A stretch of DNA of 64,000 nucleotides from Bog-756 sp963837805 (GCA_963837805.1 CAWIOU010000024.1:186001-250000); one strand, 5' to 3'. Positions 19,432 through 28,440 are shown, numbered from the stretch's first letter. Notes: generated by a model not told the origin, from the letters alone. Numbers and translations are program-made.

Positions 19432-20499
19432 ATGAGCCGGGTGACGCTCCCCGTGGTTCCCCCGGTCTCTCCGATGCTGGCCAAGCTCAGCCGGGAACTA
19501 CCCGAGGGGGACGGTCTCTTCTACGAGCCGAAGTGGGACGGCTTTCGCTGCATCGTGTTCCGGGACGGTGACGATGTCGTTCTGGGCAGCCGGAACGAAA
19601 AGCCGCTCAACCGGTACTTCCCCGAACTCATCGACTCGGTCCGGGACAACGTGCCCGACCGTTGTGTCCTCGACGGTGAGATTGTCATCGTGGGACCGTC
19701 CGGCCTGGCGTTCGACACCTTGTCCCAGAGAATCCATCCCGCGGCGTCGCGAGTCAAGCTGCTGGCGGCGGAGACGCCCGCTTCGTTCGTGGCCTTCGAC
19801 CTCCTGGCGCTGGGAGAATCGGACTTCCAGAGCGAACCCTACGCAACCCGGCGCCGCGCCCTGGAAAAGGCGCTCGAGCATTCGGAGCCGCCCATCCATC
19901 TCACCCCGGTCACCACCCGGCCTGATGTCGCCCGTGACTGGTTCTCGCGGTTCGAGGGAGCCGGCTTGGACGGCGTCGTGGTGAAGGACGGGGCGATGCA
20001 CTACCTCCCGGGCAAGCGGTCGATGATCAAGGTCAAGCACGAACGCACCGCCGACTGCGTCGTCGCCGGATTCCGCTGGCACAAGGAGGGTGGAGTGGTG
20101 GGATCCCTGCTCCTCGGGCTCTTCGACGTCGCCGGTGCCCTTCAGCATGTCGGGGTGGCCTCTGGCTTCAGCGTCGCCCGCCGGAAGGAGTTCGTCGCTG
20201 TGCTCGAACCCTTCAGGGCGGATGGAGCGAAGGGCCACCCATGGCAGTTCGAGGGTGAACCCGGTGGCCGGGTCCCCGGTGGGCAGAGCCGGTGGAGCGC
20301 CGGGAAGGATCTCAGCTGGGAGCCACTGCGTCCGGAACTGGTCGCCGAGGTCGCCTATGACCACCTGCAGGGGGACCGGTTCCGCCACGCGACCTCGTTC
20401 ATCCGATGGCGCCCCGACCGGACGCCGGCATCGTGTACCTACTCGCAGCTCGACAGTCCGGTGCCGACCGAGCTCGATGACGTCTTCGGCACCCGCTGA
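19432..20499 (+). CDS. ATP-dependent DNA ligase, LigC/LigD-ligase type
   Basis: 355 residues. Nucleotidyltransferase motifs are complete: motif I EPKWDGFR with the adenylated Lys34, motif III FVAFDLLALG, motif IV GLDGVVVKD, and motif V SMIKVKHERTADCVVAGFRW. A C-terminal OB-fold region follows, including LRPELVAEVAYDH and the RHATSFIRWRPD end typical of LigC and LigD ligase domains. It would seal nicks or double-strand breaks using ATP. It lies 30 bases after the HhH-PHP gene and is probably co-transcribed with it. No Ku gene is in the window. Confidence 0.88.
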   Translation: MSRVTLPVVPPVSPMLAKLSRELPEGDGLFYEPKWDGFRCIVFRDGDDVVLGSRNEKPLNRYFPELIDSVRDNVPDRCVLDGEIVIVGPSGLAFDTLSQRIHPAASRVKLLAAETPASFVAFDLLALGESDFQSEPYATRRRALEKALEHSEPPIHLTPVTTRPDVARDWFSRFEGAGLDGVVVKDGAMHYLPGKRSMIKVKHERTADCVVAGFRWHKEGGVVGSLLLGLFDVAGALQHVGVASGFSVARRKEFVAVLEPFRADGAKGHPWQFEGEPGGRVPGGQSRWSAGKDLSWEPLRPELVAEVAYDHLQGDRFRHATSFIRWRPDRTPASCTYSQLDSPVPTELDDVFGTR

Positions 20500-20507
20500 C
20501 CGCGTCT

Positions 20508-21392
20508 TCAGCGATTCGCAAGTGCCGCCACCCGCTCGGCCAGGGCCGGATCTCGGAAGTGGCGGCAGACATCCTCGAATCCGGGGTTCGGCCCCTGCCA
20601 CTGCAGGGAGGACACGCCCTCGAGGAGTGAAGGGTCCACCCGCAGGGTGGCCAGGACCCTGAACAGTTCGGCCACCTCCCGTTCGCCGGCCAGCCGTTCG
20701 GCCAGCTTGGCCGCGCCCCGCACCGAGCTCCGCACGTCCGGATCCCAGTCGGCGACACGGTCGGGGACATCGTCGAAGTTCCCGTAGTGGGCCAGCACCA
20801 CCGATGCCGAGCGCTTGCCCCACCCGGACAGCCCGGGGAAGCCGTCAGCGGAGTCGCCGACCAGGGCGAGCCAATCAGGGATGGAGCCGGGAGCGACGCC
20901 GAACTTGTCCCACACGCCGGACTCGTCGCTCACCTTTCCGCTCCGTCGATCGAGTTGGACGACCCGCTCGCCGACTACGCATTGGGCCAGGTCCTTGTCG
21001 GGGGTACAGATGATCACCCGATCAACCGTCGAGTCGCCGGCGGCCACCGATGCCGCCGAAGCCAACGCATCGTCGGCTTCGAGCTCGACCATCGGCCACA
21101 CGACGACGCCTAGGGCGTCGAGGGCCGTTTCGAGTATCCCGAACTGACCCCGAAGCTCCGGGGCGATGCCGGCGCCGGTCTTGTACCCGGGCCAGAGTTC
21201 GTTGCGGAACGACTCGATGACATGGTCGGTGGCCACTCCCACGTGGCTCGCACCCTCGCCGAGCATGCCCACGACGGTCAGGATTACCCCGCGGGCCGCA
21301 CCGATCTCTTCACCGTCGTCGGCGGCCCGTGGCGGCTGTCCGAAGAAATGACGGAAGAGCTCGTACGTCCCATCCACGAGATGGACTTCCAT
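20508..21392 (-). CDS. 5'-3' exonuclease (PolA N-terminal/flap-nuclease family)
   Basis: 294 residues. It resembles the isolated 5'-nuclease domain of DNA polymerase I: HLVDGTYELFRHFF at the N-terminus, ELEADDALAS with acidic metal ligands, IICTPDKDLAQCV, and GDSADGFPGLSGWGKRSA covering the second metal site and the helix-three-turn-helix that binds DNA. There is no polymerase part. It would remove 5' flaps or resect 5' ends. It faces the ligase gene tail-to-tail with only 8 bases between, so it belongs to the same repair neighbourhood but to another transcript. Confidence 0.85.
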   Translation of the reverse strand: MEVHLVDGTYELFRHFFGQPPRAADDGEEIGAARGVILTVVGMLGEGASHVGVATDHVIESFRNELWPGYKTGAGIAPELRGQFGILETALDALGVVVWPMVELEADDALASAASVAAGDSTVDRVIICTPDKDLAQCVVGERVVQLDRRSGKVSDESGVWDKFGVAPGSIPDWLALVGDSADGFPGLSGWGKRSASVVLAHYGNFDDVPDRVADWDPDVRSSVRGAAKLAERLAGEREVAELFRVLATLRVDPSLLEGVSSLQWQGPNPGFEDVCRHFRDPALAERVAALANR

Positions 21393-21431
21393 CGGTGCAG
21401 TCTGGCAGGTCCGGGGCCCGGCGGCCCCTGA

Positions 21432-22425
21432 TCACCCGAACTTGCCCAGTTGGCGGAACCAGCCGGTGGTGATCTGGAGACCCTCGTCGAGGCTTATCGG
21501 GTCATAGCCGATCCTCTTGAAGGTTTTCGACTCGGTCAGCTTGGGGCGCACCGGACGGTCGGCCGCCGTCTTGGCGGCGATGGCCACCAGGGTGGGGCCG
21601 AAGACCTTGGCCACCTCTGGATCGTCAGAAGGTTCGATGTCCGCCACCCGGTGATCGAGGCCGGCCAGCTCGCAGATGCGACTGCACGCCTCGGCAATGC
21701 TCACCACATCCTCGGGGCGCCCGTCGAGCATGTACCGCTCGCCGGCAATGCCACGGTCGAGGGCAAGGATGCAGCCGCGGGCCACGTCGTCGGCGAAGAC
21801 CCAGCTCACCGGAAACCGCAGGTACTGGGTGATGCGCTCTCGGAGAGCGGAGAGCAGCACCCTGTTGAAGCTGGTCATGCCGAGGGCGTTGCTGGCCACT
21901 GGCGACGGGCCGAAGATGGCGCCGGGGTGGGTGGTGACGACGTCGTGGCCGTTGGCGGCGCGGGCCATGGCGTCCTCGAAGGCTGCCATCTTTGTCAGTG
22001 TGTACGGGTCTGAACTGGGTGACTTCGACACTGCGCGCGTCCTCACGCTCGAGGCCGCCGGATGTGTCGAAGAAGGTCCCCGTACTGACGGCGACCACCC
22101 GGCGCATCCCGATGGCCTCGGCCGCGTCGAGCACGTGTTTGGTGCCGTCGACGTTGACGGCCTGGAAATCCGGGAAATTCTGGCTGGCTCCTCCAAGAAG
22201 TGCGGCGCAATGGATGGCTGCGTCGCTCCCTTCGGCGCCGCGCCGAACATCCCCGGCATCGGTGATGTCCCCTGTCACCACGTCGACCCCCAGAGCCGAC
22301 AGCGGATCGGAGTCCGCTCCGGCGCGGCAGAGAGCCCGAACCGTGTCACCCCGTTCGACAAGCAGCTTGCACACGTTCGCCCCGGCCAGGCCGGTGGCGC
22401 CCGTCACCAATACGGTCTCGCTCAT
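21432..22425 (-). CDS. NAD-dependent epimerase/dehydratase family protein (frameshifted near 22020)
   Basis: Extended SDR of about 330 residues. The N-terminal ETVLVTGATGLAGANVC is the NAD(P)-binding glycine motif; AAIHCAALLGG and VVAVSTGTF follow, then the catalytic YTLTK (Tyr-x-x-x-Lys), and HPGAIFGP and PVSWVFADDVARG further on. The two halves are in different frames, with the shift between ARSVEV and PSSDPYT at about 22016-22030. The start codon overlaps the stop of the upstream CMD-family gene (22422-22425, ATGA), so both form one transcript. The substrate is not predictable; dihydroflavonol-reductase-like enzymes have this length. Confidence 0.8.
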
Positions 22426-23009
22426 GCAGGGGCCTGCTCGGCAACCTCGGTGTAGGCGGCGTCGACCTGATCAGGGGAGTAGGCGATCACCGGGGCGCCG
22501 TTTCCGAACACATCGAGCGTGTGGATGAAGCGATGGAGGCCCATCGAGTTGGCACAAGTGAAGCCGAGCTCGATGATCTCCGCGGCGGTGAAGACTCGGC
22601 CAAGCTCGCGGTAGACCTCGTCGTCGATTGCGTGGTGGTCGGCCGAGAGCAGGTCGAGGAACTCGACCGCCAGTCGCTCCTGCTCGGTCAGTTGCGAGTT
22701 GCCGGGGGCGACGAGGCAGGCAACGTCCTCGTCGGTGATCGAGTCGTGCTTGCGTGACTGCATGCACGGCTGGCACTCGCCCAGCTGCGCGCTGCGGATG
22801 CGGATGAGCTCGAGGATCCGACCTCCGAGCAGGCTCTGCTGGCCCCAGGCGCCGCGCGCGGCATTGGTCATCAGGATCTGTTGGGTCCGGTAGGCGAAGA
22901 TCTGGAGGGGAATCGGCGTGGCGTAGGTCCCGTCTGCCACGCCGCCTTCGATGATCCGTCGCGGCTCGTCCCCGAGCTCTTCCATCGGGATCGGTTCAAT
23001 CCTCGGCAT
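22422..23009 (-). CDS. Carboxymuconolactone decarboxylase (AhpD-like) family protein
   Basis: 195 residues, all-alpha fold. The redox motif of the family is seen as ELIRIRSAQLGECQPC: a Glu upstream of a Cys-x-x-Cys pair that in AhpD relays electrons to peroxiredoxin. The His usually three residues after the second Cys is displaced (CMQSRKHD), so a peroxidase role is less certain than in true AhpD. It is the first gene of a two-gene operon with the epimerase, overlapping it by 4 bases. Confidence 0.8.
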   Translation of the reverse strand: MPRIEPIPMEELGDEPRRIIEGGVADGTYATPIPLQIFAYRTQQILMTNAARGAWGQQSLLGGRILELIRIRSAQLGECQPCMQSRKHDSITDEDVACLVAPGNSQLTEQERLAVEFLDLLSADHHAIDDEVYRELGRVFTAAEIIELGFTCANSMGLHRFIHTLDVFGNGAPVIAYSPDQVDAAYTEVAEQAPA

Positions 23010-23129
23010 GCGTACCCCTCTCGGTCGGTGGCATCGGTTGATGAGTCGGACTTTCTCTACGAACCTATTCGGCGGAGGGCCCTGTGTCCACGGAGGGTCG
23101 GGCGCCGACGGAGCCCTGTGCCGCCGTGT

Positions 23130-23669
23130 TCACTCCAGCGTGGCCAGGAGATCGCGGCATCGTCGGGCATCACCGGCGACCTTGGCCCGGAAGCTGTCCA
23201 TCCGGGCGATTTTTGCCTTCAGCTGTTCGGCCAGGGACTCGTTCAGTTCGAGCGCTTCGAGAAGCGTCGCCTTCTGCTCGGCCCGTCCCGCTTTGGTGGA
23301 TGAGCTCTTGGTGGCGCGGTACGTGGTCCGCAGCTCGTCGAGCCGGGTTTCGAACGAGAGGAACGCTTTGATCTCGTCGAGGTTCATGCCGAGCACCTCT
23401 CGGAGCTCGAGTATACGGCTGAGCTGGGTGAGGTCCTCCTGGGTGTAGCGACGTTGGCCACCGCGGGTATGGAGCGAAGGGCTGAGCAGTCCGAGTTCTT
23501 CGTAGTACCGCAGTGTGCGAGGAGAGACACCGGCGGTGGCGGCGGCATCGCTGATGGAGATTCCGCATTCAGCTACGGGAGCGGGATCCACGGGCTGATT
23601 GTATTCCAGGGTGGCCTCAGGAAGGCTGCTTGTGCCGATCGGGGGTTTGTTGTCGGTTCGAGCGGCCAT
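23130..23669 (-). CDS. MerR-family transcriptional regulator
   Basis: 179 residues from ATG 23669. After a tail of about 40 residues, the winged-helix motif ISDAAATAGVSPRTLRYYEELGLLSPS is textbook MerR, followed by RRYTQEDLTQL and a long dimerisation helix of about 55 residues. No Cys cluster of metal sensors is present, which favours the drug- or stress-sensing branch. It starts one base after the stop of the MFS exporter gene and is thus its co-transcribed regulator, probably acting on the promoter at 25525-25553 and so also on itself. Confidence 0.88.
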   Translation of the reverse strand: MAARTDNKPPIGTSSLPEATLEYNQPVDPAPVAECGISISDAAATAGVSPRTLRYYEELGLLSPSLHTRGGQRRYTQEDLTQLSRILELREVLGMNLDEIKAFLSFETRLDELRTTYRATKSSSTKAGRAEQKATLLEALELNESLAEQLKAKIARMDSFRAKVAGDARRCRDLLATLE

Positions 23670-23670
23670 G

Positions 23671-25464
23671 TCAATCCGCCAACAGCGGTTCGGTTTCGGC
23701 GATCGCCTCCTGTGCGGAGAGGACGATGGACTCCTCTTCTTCACCAGTCGGCGCGGCGTCTTCGTAGTGGAACTTCCCGCCGCGGAGGAGCGAAGCAACC
23801 GCGCCGAGCGCACAGACCCCGGCCGCGAAGGAGAACGCTTCGGTCAAGCCGTGGGAGAAGGGCGTGGCGATCAGATGGGGGAAGAACTCCCGGCTGGTCA
23901 GATAGTGCGCGGTCGCCGGGGGAAGGTGGGAGAGTGCTGCCGGCCCGAGCAGGGTCTGCATCGGGTTGTACCCGAGGAAGGCGGCGAACAGACTGCCGAC
24001 CGGGGGCAGATGGGACACCCGAAGCGCGGTGGCCGGCGCGACGCCCTGGCTGATGAGCCCGTGATACAGGGAGGTTGGCAGGGTCGCAGCCAGTCCCAGG
24101 ATCATCAGGGTGAAGAAGATCCCGATGGACAGGACCTGGGCCGACGCGTTGAATGTGCCGGCCATGCCGGCGCCGGCCCCGCGTTGACTGGCCGGCAGGC
24201 TGTTCATGATGCCGGTCTGATTCGGCGCGATGAACATGCCCATGCCGACCGAGTTGAGGAAGATCAGCGCGGCGAAGCCCCAGTAGGAGAAGTCGACCGG
24301 CAGCATGAGCAGCATCACGAAGGTGAAAGCCACGAGCAACAGGCCCCCGGTGGCGAACGGCCGTGCCCCATACCGGTCGGCCAGCACCCCGCTGAGCGGC
24401 CCGGCCAGAAGAAAGCCGACGGTCAGCGGGATCATGTAGATGCCGGCCCACAACGGTGTCTGGGAGAAGCTGTAGCCGTGGAGCGGTAGCCAGATCCCCT
24501 GGAGCCAGATGATTAACATGAACATGAGGCCGCCGCGACTGAGCGATGCGAGAAAGCTGGCGACGTTGCCGGCAGTGAATGCCCGGATGCGGAACAGGGA
24601 CAGGCGGAACATCGGATGGGCCACCTTGGTCTCGATGACTCCGAAGGCGACCAGGATGAGGATCCCCCCGATGATCTCGGTCATCACGATGGGGCTCGTC
24701 CAGCCCATGGTGTGATGGCCGTAGGGAAGGAGGCCATAGGTGATGCCCACCAGGATCAGGATGAGCCCGACCGCGAACGTGATGTTCCCGTACCAGTCGA
24801 TCTTGGCCGGGGTACGAATGCCGCGATCCTGGAGCTTGACGTAAGCCCACACGGTTCCGAAGAGGCCGAAGGGAACCGACAGCAGGAAGACGAGATGCCA
24901 TTGGACCGGGGCCAGGAGCCCACCGAGGATGAGACCGATGAATGAGCCGGCGATGGCTGCCACGTTGTTGATGCCCAACCCGAGTCCACGCTGGTCGGAC
25001 GGGAAAGCGTCGGTGACGATGGCCGAGGAGTTGGCGAAGAGCATGGCTCCTCCCACTCCTTGCCCGACCCGCATGGCGATGAGCCATATGGCCCCCGACG
25101 CTCCGGTCATCCACGTGACCGAGAGCAGGATCGAAAACAAGGTGAACACGGCAAAGCCAAGGTTGAAGACGCGGACCCGCCCGAACATGTCGCCCACCCG
25201 GCCGAGGGAGACGACCAGCACGGCCAGGACGACCATGAAACCCATCAGCATCCACAGCATGTAGCCGGTGTTGCCCGGGGCCAGCGGGTTGAGGTCGATG
25301 CCGCGGAAGATATCGGGCAGGGAGATCAGGACGATGGACTGGTTGATGAAGACCATCAGGGTGCCGAGCGTGACCGTGGCCAAGGCCACCCACTTGTACC
25401 GGGATCCGTCGATAGGGGGAGCGGCGCCGTCGGTCGGCCTCAGTGCCGATGTCAGGGCACTCAT
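23671..25464 (-). CDS. MFS exporter, DHA2 (14-TM) drug-efflux family
   Basis: 597 residues with about fourteen hydrophobic segments. The first helix ends in INQSIVLISLPDIFRGI, followed by a loop with the motif-A-like LGRVGDMFGRVRVF and RVGQGVGGAMLFANSSAIVTDAFP (motif C region), as in EmrB/QacA-type proton-driven drug exporters. The C-terminal half holds GPLSGVLADRYGARP. The cytoplasmic C-terminus is acidic (TGEEEESIV). It is first in an operon with the MerR gene downstream, a common arrangement for inducible multidrug efflux. Its promoter region is annotated separately. Confidence 0.9.
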   Translation of the reverse strand: MSALTSALRPTDGAAPPIDGSRYKWVALATVTLGTLMVFINQSIVLISLPDIFRGIDLNPLAPGNTGYMLWMLMGFMVVLAVLVVSLGRVGDMFGRVRVFNLGFAVFTLFSILLSVTWMTGASGAIWLIAMRVGQGVGGAMLFANSSAIVTDAFPSDQRGLGLGINNVAAIAGSFIGLILGGLLAPVQWHLVFLLSVPFGLFGTVWAYVKLQDRGIRTPAKIDWYGNITFAVGLILILVGITYGLLPYGHHTMGWTSPIVMTEIIGGILILVAFGVIETKVAHPMFRLSLFRIRAFTAGNVASFLASLSRGGLMFMLIIWLQGIWLPLHGYSFSQTPLWAGIYMIPLTVGFLLAGPLSGVLADRYGARPFATGGLLLVAFTFVMLLMLPVDFSYWGFAALIFLNSVGMGMFIAPNQTGIMNSLPASQRGAGAGMAGTFNASAQVLSIGIFFTLMILGLAATLPTSLYHGLISQGVAPATALRVSHLPPVGSLFAAFLGYNPMQTLLGPAALSHLPPATAHYLTSREFFPHLIATPFSHGLTEAFSFAAGVCALGAVASLLRGGKFHYEDAAPTGEEEESIVLSAQEAIAETEPLLAD

Positions 25465-25912
25465 CCTCGGTTGCCGATGCTCAGTTGGTCGAATACCGGT
25501 TCGGCGGGTGCGGCCATGACCCAGATTATAACGTTAACGTCATGGTTAAGAAACAGGGGTTTGCCGCGGTGCCTCGGCAGCAGCCCGCGGCGGTGGTGAC
25601 GGGGTGCTTCCGACCCTTGTGCCTCGCGGCCCGGTCGAACCGGGCAGTCCAGCCCGGAGGCGGCGCCCAGGCGGCATGGGCAACTCGGACAGTGGCTACT
25701 TCCCTACTAGGGGTGACGACGCCGGACCACCCGGTCGATCGAGGGTGATCGGACTCCCTGACACTGCCCGGGGGTCGGTCGCACAACGTTCATCGGGTGT
25801 TTGGCGTCCGGTAACGGTTTCGTGAAGTGCCTGATGTTAAAAGGTGAGTGGTCAAGTGTGTACCGGGTGCAGCAGTGGGCCCGGACCATCGATGTGAGCG
25901 AGAGGCGACACC
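25465..25912. other. Divergent intergenic region, efflux operon and secreted repeat protein
   Basis: About 448 bases. The left 90 bases carry the MerR-type promoter of the efflux operon. The rest has no recognisable gene; a GC hairpin (CCGGGC/GCCCGG, 25642-25659) and a GAGAGG ribosome-binding site just before ATG 25913 are the only features I can point to. Confidence 0.4.
25519..25555 (-). promoter_or_regulatory. Promoter with MerR-type dyad for the efflux operon
   Basis: On the minus strand a consensus -10 TATAAT (complement of 25525-25530) is preceded by the perfect 10-bp palindrome ACGTTAACGT (25531-25540), lying in the spacer between -10 and -35. A weak -35, TTTCTT, sits 17 bases upstream of the -10. 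MerR proteins bind dyads in exactly this position. The site is about 60 bases before the MFS start codon. Confidence 0.6.
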
Positions 25913-27967
25913 ATGCGAAGAGTTCTGATGAGTCTTGCGGCCCTTGTGGGCTTGACAACCGTCGGGTTGGCCGCAGTACCCGCCGTGGCCGGCGCCGGCG
26001 GCAGTCCCACACCCGTGGTGGTGACTCCGGCAGACCTCGTCACCGCGACGGCCCCGACCGCAGGACAGTTCTTCGTGGACGACGAAGGCGACGGAAGCGG
26101 TGGCGTCAGCATTGTGAGCAACGGGGAGACCTCGTCGCAGGGCAGCCTGCAGATGTCGACGACCGGGACCGGCTCGCATTGGCAGGTCGTCACCGATGAC
26201 CAGTCGGGCACGCTCCTCTCGAACATCACGTCGCTGAGCTACACCACCAACACCACCGACTCGGGCAACACCCTCGACCCGAGCCTGCAAGTGGTGATCA
26301 ACCCGGGCAACACATCCGGTCTCGACGCCGGTGTGACCTACTCGACCGTCAACTTCGAGCCCTACCTGCAGTCGACCCCGGTCGTCTCGGGCACCTGGCA
26401 GACCTGGAACGTCATGAGCGGTGTGGTCTGGGGTACTCACCTCACCGGGGCTCCCAACTCCGCTCCGATCAGCTGGAGCACCTTCATCGCCGACTACCCC
26501 AATGCCACCATCCTCCCGGTCACGTCCGGGGGCGGCGTGGGCTTCAATGTGGGCAGCAACTGGAGCGCAGTGACCGGCAATGTCGGAGACTTCACGTTCG
26601 GCACCAGCGCCGGGACGACTGCTTATACCTTCGATCCAACCGCACCCACGACCACGACGACCACGACGCCAGCCAGCTCGAGCTTCCTCCTCGGGAACGG
26701 CAACTCGGACAGCGCCACGGTGACCGGCAACCCGGTTGTCGGTAGCCCGACCGGAACGGTGCAGTTCTACGAGTGCGGCCCGACCGCGTCTCCTGCGGCG
26801 TGCACGTCAACAGCCCATCCAGTGGGGACGGCGGTCACGGTCACCGCGGGAGCGAACAACACATCCACGGCATCGTCGGTGGCATTCACAGCGACGGCCG
26901 TCGGCTACTGGTGCTTCGCCGGCTACTACTCGGGAGACACCAACTACGCCGCCAGCACGGACACCACCGCAGACGAGTGTTTCCACGTGACGCAGGCGTC
27001 TTCGTCGACCACCACGGCACCGAGCGTCACGACCGAGGCCTATGGTGGCGGGCTCCTGTTCGACTCGGCGACGGTGACCGGAACCGCCGCCGCCTACCCG
27101 ACCGGCAACGTCCAGTTCTACGAGTGCGGTCCGACGTCGAACCCGGTTGCGTGCAACTCGTCGAGCGGGACCCCGCTCAGCCTGGATCAGACCTCCAAGT
27201 TGTCTGCCTCCCAGGGGATCGCCAATTCGTCGGGCTTGACGGCTACCTCGGCCGGTTACTGGTGCTTCGCCGGTTACTACCAGGGGAGTGCCAACTACAC
27301 GGCCAGCTCCGACGCCACCACCGATGAGTGTGTCAACGTGACATTGGCGCACACATCGACGACGTCGAAGCCGACCAATACCACCATCGAGCTCGGGCAA
27401 GCCAACACCGATCTGGCCACCGTGGCCACGGGCGGCAATGTCGAGGGTGGCAGCCCGACCGGTACGGTCTCGTTCTACCAGTGCGGCCCGACGTCGACAC
27501 CGGTGGCCTGCACCTCCACTGCCCACCGGGTGGGCAGTCCGGTGACGGTCTCCCCGAAGGCGGGGGAAACGGCTACGGCCACGTCCCCATCGTTCAAGCC
27601 GACAGCCGTCGGGTACTGGTGCTTCGCCGCCCGGTACTCCGGTGACGGAGGCTACGCTGCCAGCACCAACACCGCCGTCAACGAGTGCGTCAACGTCAAG
27701 GGCCCGGTGGCCATCGTCACCACGTCACTTCCGCAGGGCACGCTGGAGAAGCCCTATTCGGCCACCCTCGCCGCACGCGGCGGGACGACGCCGTACACCT
27801 GGTCGCACACGGGCACCCTGCCCTTGGGCGTCCACATGAGCGGATCGGGCGTGATCTCGGGCACTCCGAGGAAGAGCGGGAGCTTCCCCATCGTGGTCAA
27901 GGTGAGGGATTCGAGCAAGCCACCGACATCGGCGTCCAAGAGCCTGACACTGGTCATCAAGTCCTGA
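25913..27967 (+). CDS. Secreted protein with three Ig-like repeats and a C-terminal putative Ig (He_PIG) domain
   Basis: 684 residues. Signal peptide 1-29 (ending AVPAVAGA). Residues about 30-240 form a beta-rich domain without a recognised family. Then come three repeats of about 120 residues (near 243, 363, 483), each with a TGxVxFY(E/Q)CGPT strand, a VGYWCFA or AGYWCFA strand and a final (D/N)ECxxV; the two Cys-containing strands suggest disulphide-stabilised Ig-like folds of the bacterial Big_5 type. The last 85 residues (LPQGTLEKPYSATL, TPYTWSxxGxLPxG, GVISGTP) fit the putative-Ig He_PIG family. No anchor is seen, so it is probably released or held by protein contact. A strong hairpin follows the stop. 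Confidence 0.8.
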   Translation: MRRVLMSLAALVGLTTVGLAAVPAVAGAGGSPTPVVVTPADLVTATAPTAGQFFVDDEGDGSGGVSIVSNGETSSQGSLQMSTTGTGSHWQVVTDDQSGTLLSNITSLSYTTNTTDSGNTLDPSLQVVINPGNTSGLDAGVTYSTVNFEPYLQSTPVVSGTWQTWNVMSGVVWGTHLTGAPNSAPISWSTFIADYPNATILPVTSGGGVGFNVGSNWSAVTGNVGDFTFGTSAGTTAYTFDPTAPTTTTTTTPASSSFLLGNGNSDSATVTGNPVVGSPTGTVQFYECGPTASPAACTSTAHPVGTAVTVTAGANNTSTASSVAFTATAVGYWCFAGYYSGDTNYAASTDTTADECFHVTQASSSTTTAPSVTTEAYGGGLLFDSATVTGTAAAYPTGNVQFYECGPTSNPVACNSSSGTPLSLDQTSKLSASQGIANSSGLTATSAGYWCFAGYYQGSANYTASSDATTDECVNVTLAHTSTTSKPTNTTIELGQANTDLATVATGGNVEGGSPTGTVSFYQCGPTSTPVACTSTAHRVGSPVTVSPKAGETATATSPSFKPTAVGYWCFAARYSGDGGYAASTNTAVNECVNVKGPVAIVTTSLPQGTLEKPYSATLAARGGTTPYTWSHTGTLPLGVHMSGSGVISGTPRKSGSFPIVVKVRDSSKPPTSASKSLTLVIKS

Positions 27968-27969
27968 AC

Positions 27970-27997
27970 CTTCAATCCCCAGTATTGGGGATTGAAG
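27970..27997 (+). terminator. Terminator-like hairpin after the Ig-repeat gene
   Basis: Perfect 11-bp inverted repeat CTTCAATCCCC / GGGGATTGAAG with a 6-base loop, starting three bases after the stop codon at 27967. There is no T tract after it. Confidence 0.65.
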
Positions 27998-28145
27998 CAC
28001 CCGTTCGTCGGGTATTACAACAGCAGTGATGCATCGCGGAGGGCCCGTTCCTCCGTATGAGGAGAAACTTCACTCGCCTCGTGTGAGGTCTCTCCGGCCC
28101 ATGTGCGAACGACCCCCGGCCGACGCCGGGGGTCGTTCGCTTTCA
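27998..28145 (+). ncRNA. Candidate small structured RNA ending in a strong terminator
   Basis: No coding sequence is apparent. Hairpins follow one another: 27999-28013 (ACCCG/CGGGT), 28037-28055 (CGGAGG/CCTCCG), 28077-28088 (CCTC/GAGG), then a 16-bp perfect stem with a CGAC tetraloop at 28105-28140 followed by TTTC. This could be an independent small RNA or simply a structured 3' UTR of the Ig-repeat gene. No known RNA family was recognised. Confidence 0.3.
28105..28140 (+). terminator. 16-bp perfect stem-loop, probable intrinsic terminator
   Basis: GCGAACGACCCCCGGC at 28105-28120 pairs perfectly with 28125-28140 around a CGAC loop, and TTTC follows. It is one of the strongest hairpins in the window and could work in both directions. 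Confidence 0.7.
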
Positions 28146-28215
28146 CCGTGCCCCGGGGCATTCAGACGCGCCGGGAACGGACAGAGGGATCAACCTCGCA
28201 AGGATTGGGTAGGGG

Positions 28216-28256
28216 AGCGCTCCCACGTCGGAGGGGACGCTCCGACGTGGGGCGCT
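28216..28256. repeat. 17-bp inverted repeat with one bulged T
   Basis: The arm 28216-28233 pairs with 28240-28256 (CCCACGTCGGAG core) around a 6-base loop. It lies about 185 bases past the stop of the minus-strand winged-helix gene, so it may end that transcript, or it may be a dispersed repetitive element. Confidence 0.5.
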
Positions 28257-28440
28257 ACAACCCAGCGGCCCGCCGACATCTGCACGGGGAAGACATGCAT
28301 CGGACCAATTGCCATTGAACACGGCCTCGTTTACCTGGGCGTCACCACACGCTGAAACCTCGATGAACGTTGTGTGGCCGAGGCGGAACCGTCCCCAAGG
28401 GGCAGTGACGTCCACGTTGCCGGCCACCGCTCATTCCAGG

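Larger units (their letters stand above)
27968..28440. other. Gene-free region rich in inverted repeats
   Basis: 473 bases between two convergent genes. It contains the three strong inverted repeats and the candidate RNA listed separately. From 28257 to 28440 nothing further was recognised. Confidence 0.5.

Noticed and set aside
26807..27526. 239-codon minus-strand frame
   Set aside because: Antisense to the Ig-repeat gene, Arg/Gly-rich with no motif; a shadow of the repeats.
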